Shown one piece after another: positions 1 through 9,850 of a DNA stretch of 64,000 nucleotides. The position numbers were made by a program, and so were the translations under genes. How positions within the stretch are numbered: position 1 is the first letter of the stretch; every line of letters starts with the position of its first letter. Source of the stretch: Spirochaetota bacterium (lineage in GTDB: Bacteria > Spirochaetota > UBA4802 > UBA5368); contig SCSX01000036.1 in assembly GCA_004297825.1 (NCBI GenBank), positions 236,680 to 300,679 on the forward strand, written 5' to 3'. The notes beneath the pieces were generated by a model. That model was not told where the DNA came from. It searched no databases and worked only from the letters and a program-made list of their open reading frames with translations.

Positions 1-3000
1 TCAGGGGGGCGCTCCTGGCGCGTAGGGATGCCGCGTTTGCGGGGGCGTACCTTCGCGGACTGGATACCAATGAATACTATATCTGTGACGCGATGCTCAC
101 CCTGGTGGAGAGCGCGGAGTTTCGCGAGGGAATAAGACGTTTGAATTCCGCCGGCGAAGACCAGGGCAAAGCCGCATGGGATGAGTTCCTGCGTGATTGG
201 GACCGTGAGGCGCTTACTGCGGAATACGCCGCGAGGTTTTTTTCGGAAATCCTGCCCCGCATGACGGAGGAGGGAACCGTCGAGGCACAGTATGCCGCGT
301 GGAGTGCGCTCCTCGAGGCGAATACGGGGAGCGATGGGAATATCCTCGCCGGTTCCCCGATGGGGGAAGAGGAGTACCGCGAGCTTGTCGTCAGGGTTGC
401 CGCGCTTTCGGATCCCGGGTCGGTGCTGCTTTTTGCGCATGAGGGTTTCTTTGGCGAATTATCGAACAGGGCGGGTGCGTGGGGAGTGCTGTCGCGCTAC
501 GCGGAAGAGAATTACGGGAATTCGCGCGAACATGCGTTCGTGATGCGCCAGGGATTACTGAGGCGCGTCGCGGAGGGGGCAGGGGTCATCTACGAGGACC
601 TGGTGGCGCTCATGAACGGGGGCGCCGGCGTAGATCAATTGAAGAATGCGGGAGCCAGGCTCGCGGCGTACGCGGCTGGGGAAGACTCGAAGAATCTCCC
701 CGAAACGGTGCGGGAAGCGCTTGCCGGGGTGAGCGCTCGTTTCGCGGCGCTGCGAACGGCAGAATTTATATCGGCGCACCGGGACACGGGTGTCGGGGGC
801 GCGGAGGCTTTGAAAAGGGATGCGGATGACCTGGCGCGCGAATCGCGTACGCTCATGGAGGAGCTTGGGTCAATCGTCGCTCTTTACCGGGATAATGCCG
901 GGAACGGGGAGGCGGGCCGTGAAGCAGTGTTCGGCATCGCCGATATTGAAAAAATGGACGCGGTCATCGCAACGCTGGCCGGAAAGGCAGGGGCGCTCGA
1001 GGCACATGCGGGCGCGGAGGCGGCGGGGGAGGTGCGCACGCTCGTGGAACGGCTGCGGGCGGCGCGCGAGGAATACCTGGTGGAATACTACGCGCATGAA
1101 TTTTTATCGGACCCTATGGGCCTTTACCCTGACGATCTCGATGCGTTCAGGGAGCATCTTGAAAATAGCAACGAGGGGCCCGGGCTGGACGCGGAGCTTT
1201 CCCGGAAAATTGCCGGGCGAATTGAACCATTCGACACCAGGGGGCGCATCGCGCGCGCCCTGGGCCCGCGCGTTTCGGGATCGATGGCGGAATGGCTGGA
1301 CTCGTTTCTTCGCGTCACCGGAAAAGATCCGGCATCGATCCCGGACGCGGAAATGAAAACATATGCCGATTTCGCGGCAATGTCGTACCTCGATAGCGTT
1401 CGTGGCTCGACCGCTGAAGGGATGGCTCGTCCGGATGAATTCGCCGGGGAATTTCGCGCGTATGCATGCGCACTTCGGTTTCTCGATTACTGCCGCAGGG
1501 AAGCGAGCGAGGGACGGTTGCCCGAATACGCGGCAGCCTGGGCGGCGTTTGCGGCGGACAATCCGTCCGCGGCGCTTTCAGGTCTCGATCTGCACTATGC
1601 GTATGACGCCGCGGCGTCACACACGGCGGTGTTCATCGAACGGGAGCTTGATCCCGCGACTGCCCTGCTTTCTTTGAGGGGTGATTTTTATTCGGGATTC
1701 ATGGCCGGGGAATACCTCGATGTGGATGAATTCCTGGATGCGTGCGGTCTCGCTCCCGGGGATGAGCAGCGCGCCTTCTTCCGGGAAGGGCTTGATACGG
1801 ACGAGCGCGCCTATGAAGAGTCGATGCGCATGGGGCCTGGTGCGGACGTCGAGGCGTACCTGGATGCGCGCAGAATCGAGGACGAGGCGCTGGCGGGGCG
1901 CATGCGCGCCTTCGCGGCGGTCCCCGATGGGCTGTCCCCCTATGCATGTCTCGAAATGGTGAACGAGTGCGCGCTGGCCCTTGCTGCGCGCGGGGCTTCG
2001 TCCACCGTGGGTGAACTTATCGGACGGATTGCGGGAGGGGACGGGGACGCACGCGGACTGTACGGCGCGGTGGAGGCGCGCTATGCCGTCCTGCTCGGCG
2101 ACGCGGAGGACGCGGCGGCGCTCCTTGACTACGCGATGCACGGTGCGAACGGGTCCGCGGATTACCGGTCCGCGTGGAGCGACGCGCTCGCGAACTGGGA
2201 CTATTATATCGGAAAATTCGTCGAGGCGGGCCGTGACGCGCGTTTTGTCGTGGTGCCGGCCGGGGAAAAGATTCCGCGCGATGACGACGGTGACGGCAAA
2301 ATATCGGACATCGAAACCGCCCGATATGCGGATGACCTGGTCATACGGAAGTTGTCGCGGACCGAGTACGAAGTCCCCGACGGGATCATGGCGACCTTCA
2401 TGTCCGAACAGAATGAATACCCGCTCGCGGCGCGAAGGCTCGAGGCGGGATTCCTCGCGGCGGATCGGGCCGGGGAGAGCACTCTTGGTTTCGTGGATGC
2501 AGGCGTTCCGGGACATTCGCTGGATAACGGGCTCGTAGAGGCGCTGACCGGGCTCAGCCGGGCGCTCGAAAGGCTGAAAACGGCCGCCGATGTGGAGGAA
2601 ACCGCGCTTGCGTCGCTTGCGGACGAGGAGGCGGGCGGGACGGAAATCGCGGATGAATCGGATCTGATACGCGCCTACCGTGAGGTTTACAATGTGGATA
2701 CCGGCAGGAGCGTGGACAGCGAGGGTGAAGTGCTGCCATGGGGACAGGAACTCGAGGACATGATCGGCCGCATAAGGGCGCAGTTCGATACCCCGCAGTT
2801 GCATTCCGCCGCGGAAAAATACGACCGCCTACAAGGGGCGCTCCGCGAAAATGACGAGGCCAAAAGCCGGATCGCCGTTCTTTCGGACATACTGGACCTG
2901 ATAACCGGCGGGGCCGAGGGATACCTGCAGGGAAGCGAATACGGGGCGGCGAAGGATGCGCACGGCCTTGCGGGGGCGGCGCTTCGCGTCGCCGAGGACG

Positions 3001-6000
3001 CCGTCCTGGAAAGGCAGGCGGCGTACCGCGCGGCGCAGGAAGGGTATATCGGTCAGTTAAATGTCATCGCCGCGCTGTACGCGGGTCTTAAAAACGCACA
3101 GCAGGATTTCGACACGAAGCAGGCGGTGTACGAGTACGCGTCGAGCGCCTATCTTTACGCCTCGGAAACGGGTGCGGACGATGCGGGACAGGATAACGGA
3201 CTCGCCATCGATGCCGCCGAGGAGTTCGGCGAAACACAAACGATGTACCGGGCCTGCCTCGAAAGGCTTCATGCCGGTGAACGCGAGGTTGAAAGGGTCA
3301 AGGAGCAGCGCGTGACGGACGATGCCGGCTACGTGCGCGTCGAGCGTGATCTCGTGGAAAAAGCCTCGCGGGCGTACCGGATCGCGAAGGTGGAATACCT
3401 GGTACGCCGCGAGGTCGAGGAGCGCTCTATCGCCTATGAGCGCGCGCGGGCGGAATACGATGAGTTGAAAAATGCGATGCTTGCCTCGGCGCCGGGAGAG
3501 GAGAATGCCCGGTCGAGGGACCGGTTCCTGGACTGGCTCATGAAGCGCGATTACACGCTTGATGCCGCCCCGCTTTCGAGCAAGGATTTCTCGAATCCCT
3601 GGAAATCGATCTTCTCGGGAATGCTGCGCTACATCCTGCCGCCCATCGTGATGAAAAACGACCTCTCCGAGGTTGCGCGCTGGTACGACGAGAACGTGGA
3701 GGACGTGTATCGGACCGAGCCGCTGGCGATGCTGCGTCCCGTGGTCGAGGCTCTCACCGTAACCGATGCGTTCGATCCGGAGGCGCCCGAGCTCATGGAT
3801 TACATGGAGCAGGCATACGGGGAGGATGAGGAAAACCGAACATACGCGGGCGGGGAAATCCACGCGACGATTACGACCTACGCCCGGCAATACCTCGGCT
3901 ACAGGGACAACGTCGCGAAATGGTTCAGGTACATCGGGGGCGGCAGCGCGTTTCTCGTTCTTTATGAAAGCATGCACAAGATACAGCATTCGATAAAATC
4001 CGTCGAACGGAAAATCGACCGCGTCAAGTGGAGCTGGATGAAGAAGCCGCTCAAGGCGCTTTTAAGCGGATTCCGTTACGCCCTGAAAAAAGCGGAGAAG
4101 GGTCTCGACCAGATCGCGGGAAACATGGACGACGTCTACCGGAAGGCGGCAACGAATCTGAAAAACGCATCGGCGCAGGTCCGGAAGCTCAACGAGGCAT
4201 GCGCGAAGCTCCGTGAGAGAAAGAGCATCATGCAGAAGGCGGGGCTCGGGTACGCGGCGCTGACGCAGATAGAGAGCCTGGACGACGACGGCGCCGCGGG
4301 CGTGATCGCGTACCGTGACGAAAAGGGAAACTCGAAGACCATGGACAAACAAAGCCTGAAGACGGTCATCAGGGAGATTGCCGCGCGCAACGGCGCCGAG
4401 CTTCGCGAGGGGGACCTCGATCTCCTGGTGCGGGGTGCTTCCGGAGAAAATGATCCGATGAATGCGGACCTCTACTGGCATGAAGCGCCCCGGCTGGACC
4501 AGGACCTGGAAGAAACGGACCAGCACATGCGGGTGTGGAATGCGGCGGAGGTCTGTACCGCGTACGGCTCGCATCTCGAGCAGGGCCGGCTGGACGCCCT
4601 TGAAACCTATCTCGATTATACCTCGGGCATGAGCACGCGGGGCGACGCGGCGTATGATGAAACGGTGGTGCTGCGCGCCAGGGAAAAGCTTTTTGGGGCG
4701 CTCGCGGCGGAGATCGCCCCCGGGCTGGAAACCTCCGCGGCGGAGGCGGGACGCGAGAACCCCGCCTACAGAAAAGCAATGACCGAGTATGCGGGCATCC
4801 TCGAGGGATTCACCGTCGCCGATCTCCGGGAACTTGAAAGAATGGAGGACTCGCATGATCCGGCGATTCATGAGCGTTTCGCGGAGTTGGTGCGCGACAG
4901 GCAGGGTGTGAACGACCTGGAGCTTTCGCGCCGGGAAGCGCTCCAGGAATATGCCTGGGGGCGCGAAAGGGATTTGCTGGAGCAGGAGCATGGACGATGG
5001 AACGCGCGGGTCCGGGGAGTATTCAACCGCGGGAACCGGCAGTGGGACGCGATGGAGCGCGCATTTATCCAGGAGTGGAAACAGTGGCGCAGGGAAGCGG
5101 GACGCCGCGCGCTCGATGAGAAACGGGAGTGGGAAGCCTTGTCGAACGATTTGAAAGAGCGCGAGAGGGCGTGGTTGTCCAGGGCATATGACGATGCGGG
5201 ATACAAGGATACCCTGGACCTCGCAACCCGGCTTGCGGAGATGGTGAACGGCATGATCGCGGACGCGCGGTTCCATGGCGCGGAGCGGGATGGCGTCTCC
5301 GCCGGGGATGCGCGCGCCGTGCTTTCCGACCTCATGAGGTATATGCCGGGCCGTCTTACCGACGAATTCATTCAATCCGGGAAAGGCCGCGCCCTTCCGG
5401 TTACGATGACCGGCCTTTCGGCCAGGAAGCCGGGGGGAACGGTGCTCGACGATTTCCAGGGGGCGCTCGGGGAATACGGTCTCGCACTCGAACGTACCTC
5501 GCGGATACGCCAACTGGAATGGATGAACGCGATGGCGGACGGATACCGGGATTCGGTGGCGCGAATGAACGAGTACATGCACACGGAGATCGATGGTCTT
5601 CTCATGGGGTACTCGTATGTAAAAGCGGACGGCAACGAGTACCGAAAAACCGAGAACGGCTTCGATTTCAGCATTGGAGGGTACCGTGACTATACCGCCG
5701 ACGCCGAATCGCTCCTGGACGGCCGGGTGAGTTATTACCTTGGAAAACTGAAAAGCGAGGGAAGCCACGCGGCGGTCGATCTCCTGTCCCTGGACGACCC
5801 GGGGGCCGGGGACCTCATGAAAACGCTCATGACCGACCTCGAGCTCGCGTTCGGGAAAGAGATTGAAAATGCGAAGCGTCACATGGGCGAGTACTCGCAG
5901 TATAACGGAGACGGGGAACGTACCGGCGGCGGCACGGGGGAGCGCGCGCGCATCCTGGATCGCGCCATGCATAACGAAAAGAAAATAGGCAAGTCCCTGG

Positions 6001-7784
6001 CCAACCGCACCATTGCGCTCCAGGGGATATCGGCCGCCGCGAGCTTTTTCGGACCCGTCGGGATCGCGGTTTCACTGGGGATCCAGTCGCTCATGCTCGC
6101 CGAGCGGGCGGCGGAAGGAAACCTGGGCCGCGGGGAAATGGCGCTCTCGCTCGTGCAGATGGCCGCGACCGCAGCGGGGGGTTACGTGAAGGAATTGCAA
6201 CTGGGGGCATATACGACCGCGGGTATCCGCGGCGGGATCCAGCTTGCGGCCTCCGGGGCAAAGCTTGACAGGAATGGCGGCTTACGATATGAAATCACCA
6301 GGCGCGACGCCTTTGCCGCGGGAACTAGCACCCTGCTCGCGATGGCGGGCACCGCGGGCGGGATGGATAAAAACCTTGCGTACAACTTTGCGGCCAATTA
6401 CGCGAATGCAGGGATTGCCCAGGGGCGCGGCGAGTGGTACGAGCCGAACCTGGGCGCGGATACCCTCGCCATCGCCGCCGCAGAAACCGCCGCGCAGCGG
6501 GCCTCGGGGGGAACGCAAAACGCGTACGAGGAAAAAATGGCCGCGGGCCTTGTCTCCAATTCGCTCCTGATGGCGTATAAGCTGGGCAGCCGGGGCGGCC
6601 GCGTGGACGACTACATGCTCACGGAATGGAACTGGGACGCCGCGCGTTTCACCTGGGGCGACCTCGCCGGGATCATGGGGGAGGGCGCGGGGAGGGGAAG
6701 CGCCCGATACCTGGAGGCGCGCGAACAGGTTATCGCGGCGCGGGAGAGCGATTCCCTGCCCCGCGAAGGCACGGGGGCCGATACAGACCCACTACGCCGG
6801 CAGGAGGACGCATCCTTCGCCCTGTACGAAGCGCTTAACCGCCGGGGAATGCTTTCGGGCGCGTTCAACGGCATGCTCGATTCGTTGAACGAGTTCGCCC
6901 TGTCCCAGGGATTGGGGCAGAGACTCGGGCAGAGCGCGGTGAACTGGATGCAGGGAAACGGTTTTGTCGATAACAATACGAGGAATCAGGTCGAAGCCGC
7001 GCTGGCAGAACTCGCCTCCCAGCGCCGCCAGGAAGCCGATATCGCGGAAGCGGACCGCATGTGGAAAGACGGAACGCTTGATAAGCTGATGCTGTTGAGG
7101 AGCGGGAAGCTTATTAATGGGGAATATGATTTTGCGGTTAGAGAAGATGGATCGATTGGATTGGATGTACGGGGAGAGTATAATAAATATAACCCCGTAG
7201 AAGTGCGTAGTGATGTTGAGAGACTTGCGCAATATGGGCCTGGAATAATAACCGAGCTTAATAGCGCGATGAGAAGGTTGGCAGAGAAAGGATATGATAC
7301 GAGTAAGATTAACACAAGTATTCTCGCTCAATCGGTCTGTACTATTGAAAATTATTATACCTTGCTGAAAAATAGTGGAGCTGTTCGGAACGGAAATTCG
7401 GGAATGGAATCCTTTGCGGAGTTTTATGCGAATTCGGTAATGGATGGCAGCGTGAGATTAGAAAATGGATTTATTGACAAGCCCGCGGAACTTGTCTCGA
7501 AATATACGATCAATACTGAAAGTATTGAACTGTGTATAATTCAGTCCTGGGATGAGTATAAAAAATTGATCCAAAATGATCCAAATTGTTTTGGATCGGT
7601 GAGGATTTATATGCCTGAATTTGGTCCAAATGCGGGACATAATATGATGGTATATACGGAAAATGGGGTTAAGTATTTGGGTTGTACTGGGTGGCCAACA
7701 GTTTATAATGGAACGAAGGCAAAGGATTCAGTGACTTCTCAAAATTTTTGGAGATATGATTTTTTACGAGTTATAAATCATTAA
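1..7784 (+). CDS. giant coiled-coil protein with C-terminal papain-like toxin tip (5' end off window)
   Basis: The reading frame is open from the first bases of the window, so the true start lies upstream; the first in-window Met is at 93, giving 2,563 residues from there. Most of the protein is charged, helical and repeat-poor, like the giant TIGR04388-type proteins of Leptospira (family assignment tentative). An EF-hand-type loop lies at 2280-2315. A Gly/Ala-rich, weakly hydrophobic segment (about 6000-6400) precedes the tip, as pre-toxin regions do. From about 7075 the base composition turns AT-rich with ATA, AGA and TTA codons, and the last ~235 residues look like a separate domain. In it Cys2416 (after AQSV), and His2516 in GHNMMVY are arranged as in papain-like/C39-like cysteine peptidases; the third catalytic residue is not clear. 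I infer a surface or secreted polymorphic toxin. The adjacent LRR gene is the likely immunity gene. Confidence 0.7.
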   Translation, partial: RGALLARRDAAFAGAYLRGLDTNEYYICDAMLTLVESAEFREGIRRLNSAGEDQGKAAWDEFLRDWDREALTAEYAARFFSEILPRMTEEGTVEAQYAAWSALLEANTGSDGNILAGSPMGEEEYRELVVRVAALSDPGSVLLFAHEGFFGELSNRAGAWGVLSRYAEENYGNSREHAFVMRQGLLRRVAEGAGVIYEDLVALMNGGAGVDQLKNAGARLAAYAAGEDSKNLPETVREALAGVSARFAALRTAEFISAHRDTGVGGAEALKRDADDLARESRTLMEELGSIVALYRDNAGNGEAGREAVFGIADIEKMDAVIATLAGKAGALEAHAGAEAAGEVRTLVERLRAAREEYLVEYYAHEFLSDPMGLYPDDLDAFREHLENSNEGPGLDAELSRKIAGRIEPFDTRGRIARALGPRVSGSMAEWLDSFLRVTGKDPASIPDAEMKTYADFAAMSYLDSVRGSTAEGMARPDEFAGEFRAYACALRFLDYCRREASEGRLPEYAAAWAAFAADNPSAALSGLDLHYAYDAAASHTAVFIERELDPATALLSLRGDFYSGFMAGEYLDVDEFLDACGLAPGDEQRAFFREGLDTDERAYEESMRMGPGADVEAYLDARRIEDEALAGRMRAFAAVPDGLSPYACLEMVNECALALAARGASSTVGELIGRIAGGDGDARGLYGAVEARYAVLLGDAEDAAALLDYAMHGANGSADYRSAWSDALANWDYYIGKFVEAGRDARFVVVPAGEKIPRDDDGDGKISDIETARYADDLVIRKLSRTEYEVPDGIMATFMSEQNEYPLAARRLEAGFLAADRAGESTLGFVDAGVPGHSLDNGLVEALTGLSRALERLKTAADVEETALASLADEEAGGTEIADESDLIRAYREVYNVDTGRSVDSEGEVLPWGQELEDMIGRIRAQFDTPQLHSAAEKYDRLQGALRENDEAKSRIAVLSDILDLITGGAEGYLQGSEYGAAKDAHGLAGAALRVAEDAVLERQAAYRAAQEGYIGQLNVIAALYAGLKNAQQDFDTKQAVYEYASSAYLYASETGADDAGQDNGLAIDAAEEFGETQTMYRACLERLHAGEREVERVKEQRVTDDAGYVRVERDLVEKASRAYRIAKVEYLVRREVEERSIAYERARAEYDELKNAMLASAPGEENARSRDRFLDWLMKRDYTLDAAPLSSKDFSNPWKSIFSGMLRYILPPIVMKNDLSEVARWYDENVEDVYRTEPLAMLRPVVEALTVTDAFDPEAPELMDYMEQAYGEDEENRTYAGGEIHATITTYARQYLGYRDNVAKWFRYIGGGSAFLVLYESMHKIQHSIKSVERKIDRVKWSWMKKPLKALLSGFRYALKKAEKGLDQIAGNMDDVYRKAATNLKNASAQVRKLNEACAKLRERKSIMQKAGLGYAALTQIESLDDDGAAGVIAYRDEKGNSKTMDKQSLKTVIREIAARNGAELREGDLDLLVRGASGENDPMNADLYWHEAPRLDQDLEETDQHMRVWNAAEVCTAYGSHLEQGRLDALETYLDYTSGMSTRGDAAYDETVVLRAREKLFGALAAEIAPGLETSAAEAGRENPAYRKAMTEYAGILEGFTVADLRELERMEDSHDPAIHERFAELVRDRQGVNDLELSRREALQEYAWGRERDLLEQEHGRWNARVRGVFNRGNRQWDAMERAFIQEWKQWRREAGRRALDEKREWEALSNDLKERERAWLSRAYDDAGYKDTLDLATRLAEMVNGMIADARFHGAERDGVSAGDARAVLSDLMRYMPGRLTDEFIQSGKGRALPVTMTGLSARKPGGTVLDDFQGALGEYGLALERTSRIRQLEWMNAMADGYRDSVARMNEYMHTEIDGLLMGYSYVKADGNEYRKTENGFDFSIGGYRDYTADAESLLDGRVSYYLGKLKSEGSHAAVDLLSLDDPGAGDLMKTLMTDLELAFGKEIENAKRHMGEYSQYNGDGERTGGGTGERARILDRAMHNEKKIGKSLANRTIALQGISAAASFFGPVGIAVSLGIQSLMLAERAAEGNLGRGEMALSLVQMAATAAGGYVKELQLGAYTTAGIRGGIQLAASGAKLDRNGGLRYEITRRDAFAAGTSTLLAMAGTAGGMDKNLAYNFAANYANAGIAQGRGEWYEPNLGADTLAIAAAETAAQRASGGTQNAYEEKMAAGLVSNSLLMAYKLGSRGGRVDDYMLTEWNWDAARFTWGDLAGIMGEGAGRGSARYLEAREQVIAARESDSLPREGTGADTDPLRRQEDASFALYEALNRRGMLSGAFNGMLDSLNEFALSQGLGQRLGQSAVNWMQGNGFVDNNTRNQVEAALAELASQRRQEADIAEADRMWKDGTLDKLMLLRSGKLINGEYDFAVREDGSIGLDVRGEYNKYNPVEVRSDVERLAQYGPGIITELNSAMRRLAEKGYDTSKINTSILAQSVCTIENYYTLLKNSGAVRNGNSGMESFAEFYANSVMDGSVRLENGFIDKPAELVSKYTINTESIELCIIQSWDEYKKLIQNDPNCFGSVRIYMPEFGPNAGHNMMVYTENGVKYLGCTGWPTVYNGTKAKDSVTSQNFWRYDFLRVINH
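2280..2315 (+). other. EF-hand-type calcium-binding loop within the giant protein
   Basis: The twelve codons encode DDDGDGKISDIE. Positions 1, 3 and 5 are Asp, 6 is Gly, 8 is Ile and 12 is Glu, which matches the canonical EF-hand/dockerin loop. It is the only such loop I saw in the protein. Calcium binding is inferred from the motif alone. Confidence 0.6.
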
Positions 7785-7801
7785 AATATGGGGATGAAAA
7801 A

Positions 7802-8536
7802 ATGAGTAGAATCTCTATTTTGAGTATTTTTAGTCTCTATTTGATTGTTCCATTCAATTTTAGTATTGCAGAAGACATTAAACACGCGATTAATTATTTC
7901 AATTCTAGGGGCGGAGAAGTTGATGATCAAGTTATAAATTTGAATTCCGTATCAATGATAAATGATAAGGATCTGATATTTCTACAATATTTTACACAAG
8001 CTCGGGTGATTAGTCTAGAAAAAACAAACATCACAAATGATGGATTAGTTCATCTTCGTAACTTAATTTCATTGGAACGTATCAGATTGTCTCGAACCGC
8101 CATTTCTTCAATCGGAATTAAACACCTGAATAATTTAATAAATTTAATTGAGTTAGATATTTCGTATACTAATGTTGACGACAGCTCGCTGGATTATATT
8201 TCAAACATGCGTAAATTAGAGATTTTTAAAGCTATGAATACGCAAATAACAGATAATGGTCTTAAACATTTTGAAAACTTGGTCAATATAAAGTATTTAA
8301 CTTTAAATAATCTTAGGATTACAGATAATGGCCTTGTTTCGTTGAGTTTGATGCCTAACTTAGTTAGCAAACTTCAAACAATAACTCTCGGTAACACGGA
8401 TATAACCGACGATGGCTTAAAGCATCTTGAATCGTTTAATGGTTTGATTTCAATAATGCTAACAGGGACAAAAGTAACAAAGGAAGGAGTACAGCGGTTA
8501 CAGGCGAAGTTGCCCCGCTGCAGAATAATTTATTAA
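7802..8536 (+). CDS. exported leucine-rich-repeat protein, candidate immunity protein
   Basis: The 244-residue protein begins with a signal peptide (MSRISILSIFSLYLIVPFNFSIA, cleavage probably before Glu-Asp). It is then almost entirely about seven LRRs of 23-24 residues with the core T-x-I-T-D-x-G-L-x-x-L, seen clearly as NTQITDNGLKHF and NTDITDDGLKHL. It starts 17 bases after the giant gene's stop, with GGGGAT as ribosome site. It shares the AT-rich composition of that gene's 3' tip, while the flanks are GC-rich. LRR proteins are known immunity proteins in polymorphic toxin systems, so the two were probably exchanged as one cassette. An exported location would fit a target outside the cytoplasm. 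An alternative is a general LRR surface protein with no toxin link. Confidence 0.75.
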   Translation: MSRISILSIFSLYLIVPFNFSIAEDIKHAINYFNSRGGEVDDQVINLNSVSMINDKDLIFLQYFTQARVISLEKTNITNDGLVHLRNLISLERIRLSRTAISSIGIKHLNNLINLIELDISYTNVDDSSLDYISNMRKLEIFKAMNTQITDNGLKHFENLVNIKYLTLNNLRITDNGLVSLSLMPNLVSKLQTITLGNTDITDDGLKHLESFNGLISIMLTGTKVTKEGVQRLQAKLPRCRIIY

Positions 8537-9009
8537 TGAGAATATTCGCTGTTGTAATGCTGTCGAGTCTCCTCCTCCCCTCCCTCCTCTTCGCGGGCGA
8601 GTGGGTGAACGACAACGCCTATCGCGTGGTCGCGCCCGGCGTCCCCGACAAAAATGCCGCCGATAAACTGGCACGCAGGCTCTCGGCGAAGACGGTGGCG
8701 GTGGCGCTTGCACGGGCGCGCGTGGTCGAGGAGCTCGCCTGGATACTGGGGGGCGATTCCCTGGACGATCCGTCCGGGGTGCTCGCGTGCAGGAACGCCG
8801 TTTTCGGCGCGTTCCGGGACGCGATCCTGGCGGGACGGGTAGTCGAGGAGCGGTACGGGGAGAGCGACGACTGCACGATCACTTACGAGGTCGAAACCCC
8901 CGGCCTGCGCGCGAAGCTCACGGCCTTGCGCGGATCGCTGAAAATTCCCGGTGAGGGGACCGAGGGCGCGGACGCGGACCGCCTTTATCGGTCCCTGGGC
9001 GGGGATTGA
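8536..9009 (+). CDS. exported small protein, weakly LPP20-like
   Basis: The 157-residue protein starts at the ATG that shares one base with the LRR gene's stop (TAATG), so the two are translationally coupled. An N-terminal signal peptide (MRIFAVVMLSSLLLPSLLFAG) predicts a periplasmic or surface location. The middle has an Ala/Arg-rich helix (VALARARVVEELAWILGG) followed by a strand region ending TITYEVETPGL, which recalls LPP20-type lipoprotein domains, although there is no lipobox. Composition returns abruptly to GC-rich here, so this gene probably belonged to the original operon behind the giant protein, with the LRR gene inserted between them. Function unknown. Confidence 0.7.
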   Translation: MRIFAVVMLSSLLLPSLLFAGEWVNDNAYRVVAPGVPDKNAADKLARRLSAKTVAVALARARVVEELAWILGGDSLDDPSGVLACRNAVFGAFRDAILAGRVVEERYGESDDCTITYEVETPGLRAKLTALRGSLKIPGEGTEGADADRLYRSLGGD

Positions 9010-9024
9010 AACCGCGTAGTCAAA

Positions 9025-9681
9025 TCATGCCGCGTTAAGCGCCCCCGTCATAGCCACGTATACGAGCAGGAAGTGAAAAAATCCCCCCAGTAATATCAGC
9101 ACATGAAACAACTCGTGGAAACTGAACACCCCCGGCAGGAGGCGCGGCCGCTCGATCGCATAGATTATCGCACCGGACGTATACGCGGCCCCGCCCAGCG
9201 CAAGGTAGAGCAGCGCATCGGCGGGCATGATGCCGTAGAGCCTATGCACGGGGATTATCGCGATCCAGCCCATAATGACGTATACCCCGGCGGTAAGCCA
9301 GCGCGGCGCGTTCAGGTAGAACAGCTTCATAAACAGGCCCGCGAGCACCAGTGCCCACTGCACCCCGATGATCGACCAGCGCCATCCGCCATCGAGGTAC
9401 GCGTAACAGACCGGCGTGTAGGTCCCCGCGATCATGAAAAAAATCGCGAGGTGGTCGAGCTTCCTCCAGAACGAAACCTCGTCCTCTTCTCTTTTAAACG
9501 CGTGATAAAGCGAGCTCGCGGAAAAGAGGAATATTGCCGAGAACCCGTATATCAGGGATACCCCCAGCAGACTTGCCGATTTGCGGGTCGTAAACGCCAG
9601 GAAGACGGTCCCCGCTACGGCGAGCGCCACCCCCGCGAGGTGCGTGTAAACGGATACCCTTTCTTTTCTCAGTACAATCAC
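9025..9681 (-). CDS. hemolysin III / PAQR family membrane protein
   Basis: The 218-residue protein has about seven transmembrane segments and the family's spaced metal-site residues: Ser and His in SSLYHAF, Asp in KLDHLAIF and two His in HELFHVLIL near the C-terminus. These are the hallmark of the HlyIII/PAQR (YqfA/TrhA) family of inner-membrane proteins, linked to membrane-lipid homeostasis or hydrolase activity. The name hemolysin is historical. The start is a GTG at 9681 with GGGAGAATA as ribosome site. It converges on the 8536 gene with 15 bases between the stops and appears monocistronic. Confidence 0.9.
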   Translation of the reverse strand: MIVLRKERVSVYTHLAGVALAVAGTVFLAFTTRKSASLLGVSLIYGFSAIFLFSASSLYHAFKREEDEVSFWRKLDHLAIFFMIAGTYTPVCYAYLDGGWRWSIIGVQWALVLAGLFMKLFYLNAPRWLTAGVYVIMGWIAIIPVHRLYGIMPADALLYLALGGAAYTSGAIIYAIERPRLLPGVFSFHELFHVLILLGGFFHFLLVYVAMTGALNAA

Positions 9682-9787
9682 ACTATTCTCCCGGATATAT
9701 AGTTATATACAGAGACAGCTGCTCAATAAGCCGGTTGCGCATTTTCGCGTTTATCCGGCGGCGACGCGCGATCGCGACGGCTCACGG

Positions 9788-9850
9788 TAAGGGGCGGGGG
9801 TCCGCTTCGCGCCTGTATGCGTATCGGACCCCATGCCGCATCGCCCCTTA
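9788..9850. terminator. double inverted repeat after the purine permease stop
   Basis: Outer arms TAAGGGGCG (9788-9796) and CGCCCCTTA (9842-9850) enclose inner arms GGGGTCCG (9797-9804) and CGGACCCC (9825-9832). The right outer arm contains the permease stop codon. There is no T-tract. It could end transcription or stabilise the 3' end, and it belongs to the TATCGGACCCC repeat group seen at other gene ends here. Confidence 0.5.

Noticed and set aside
4062-5972. 636-codon minus-strand frame within the giant gene
   Set aside because: No recognisable domain. The plus-strand frame is continuous and has coiled-coil character through the region.
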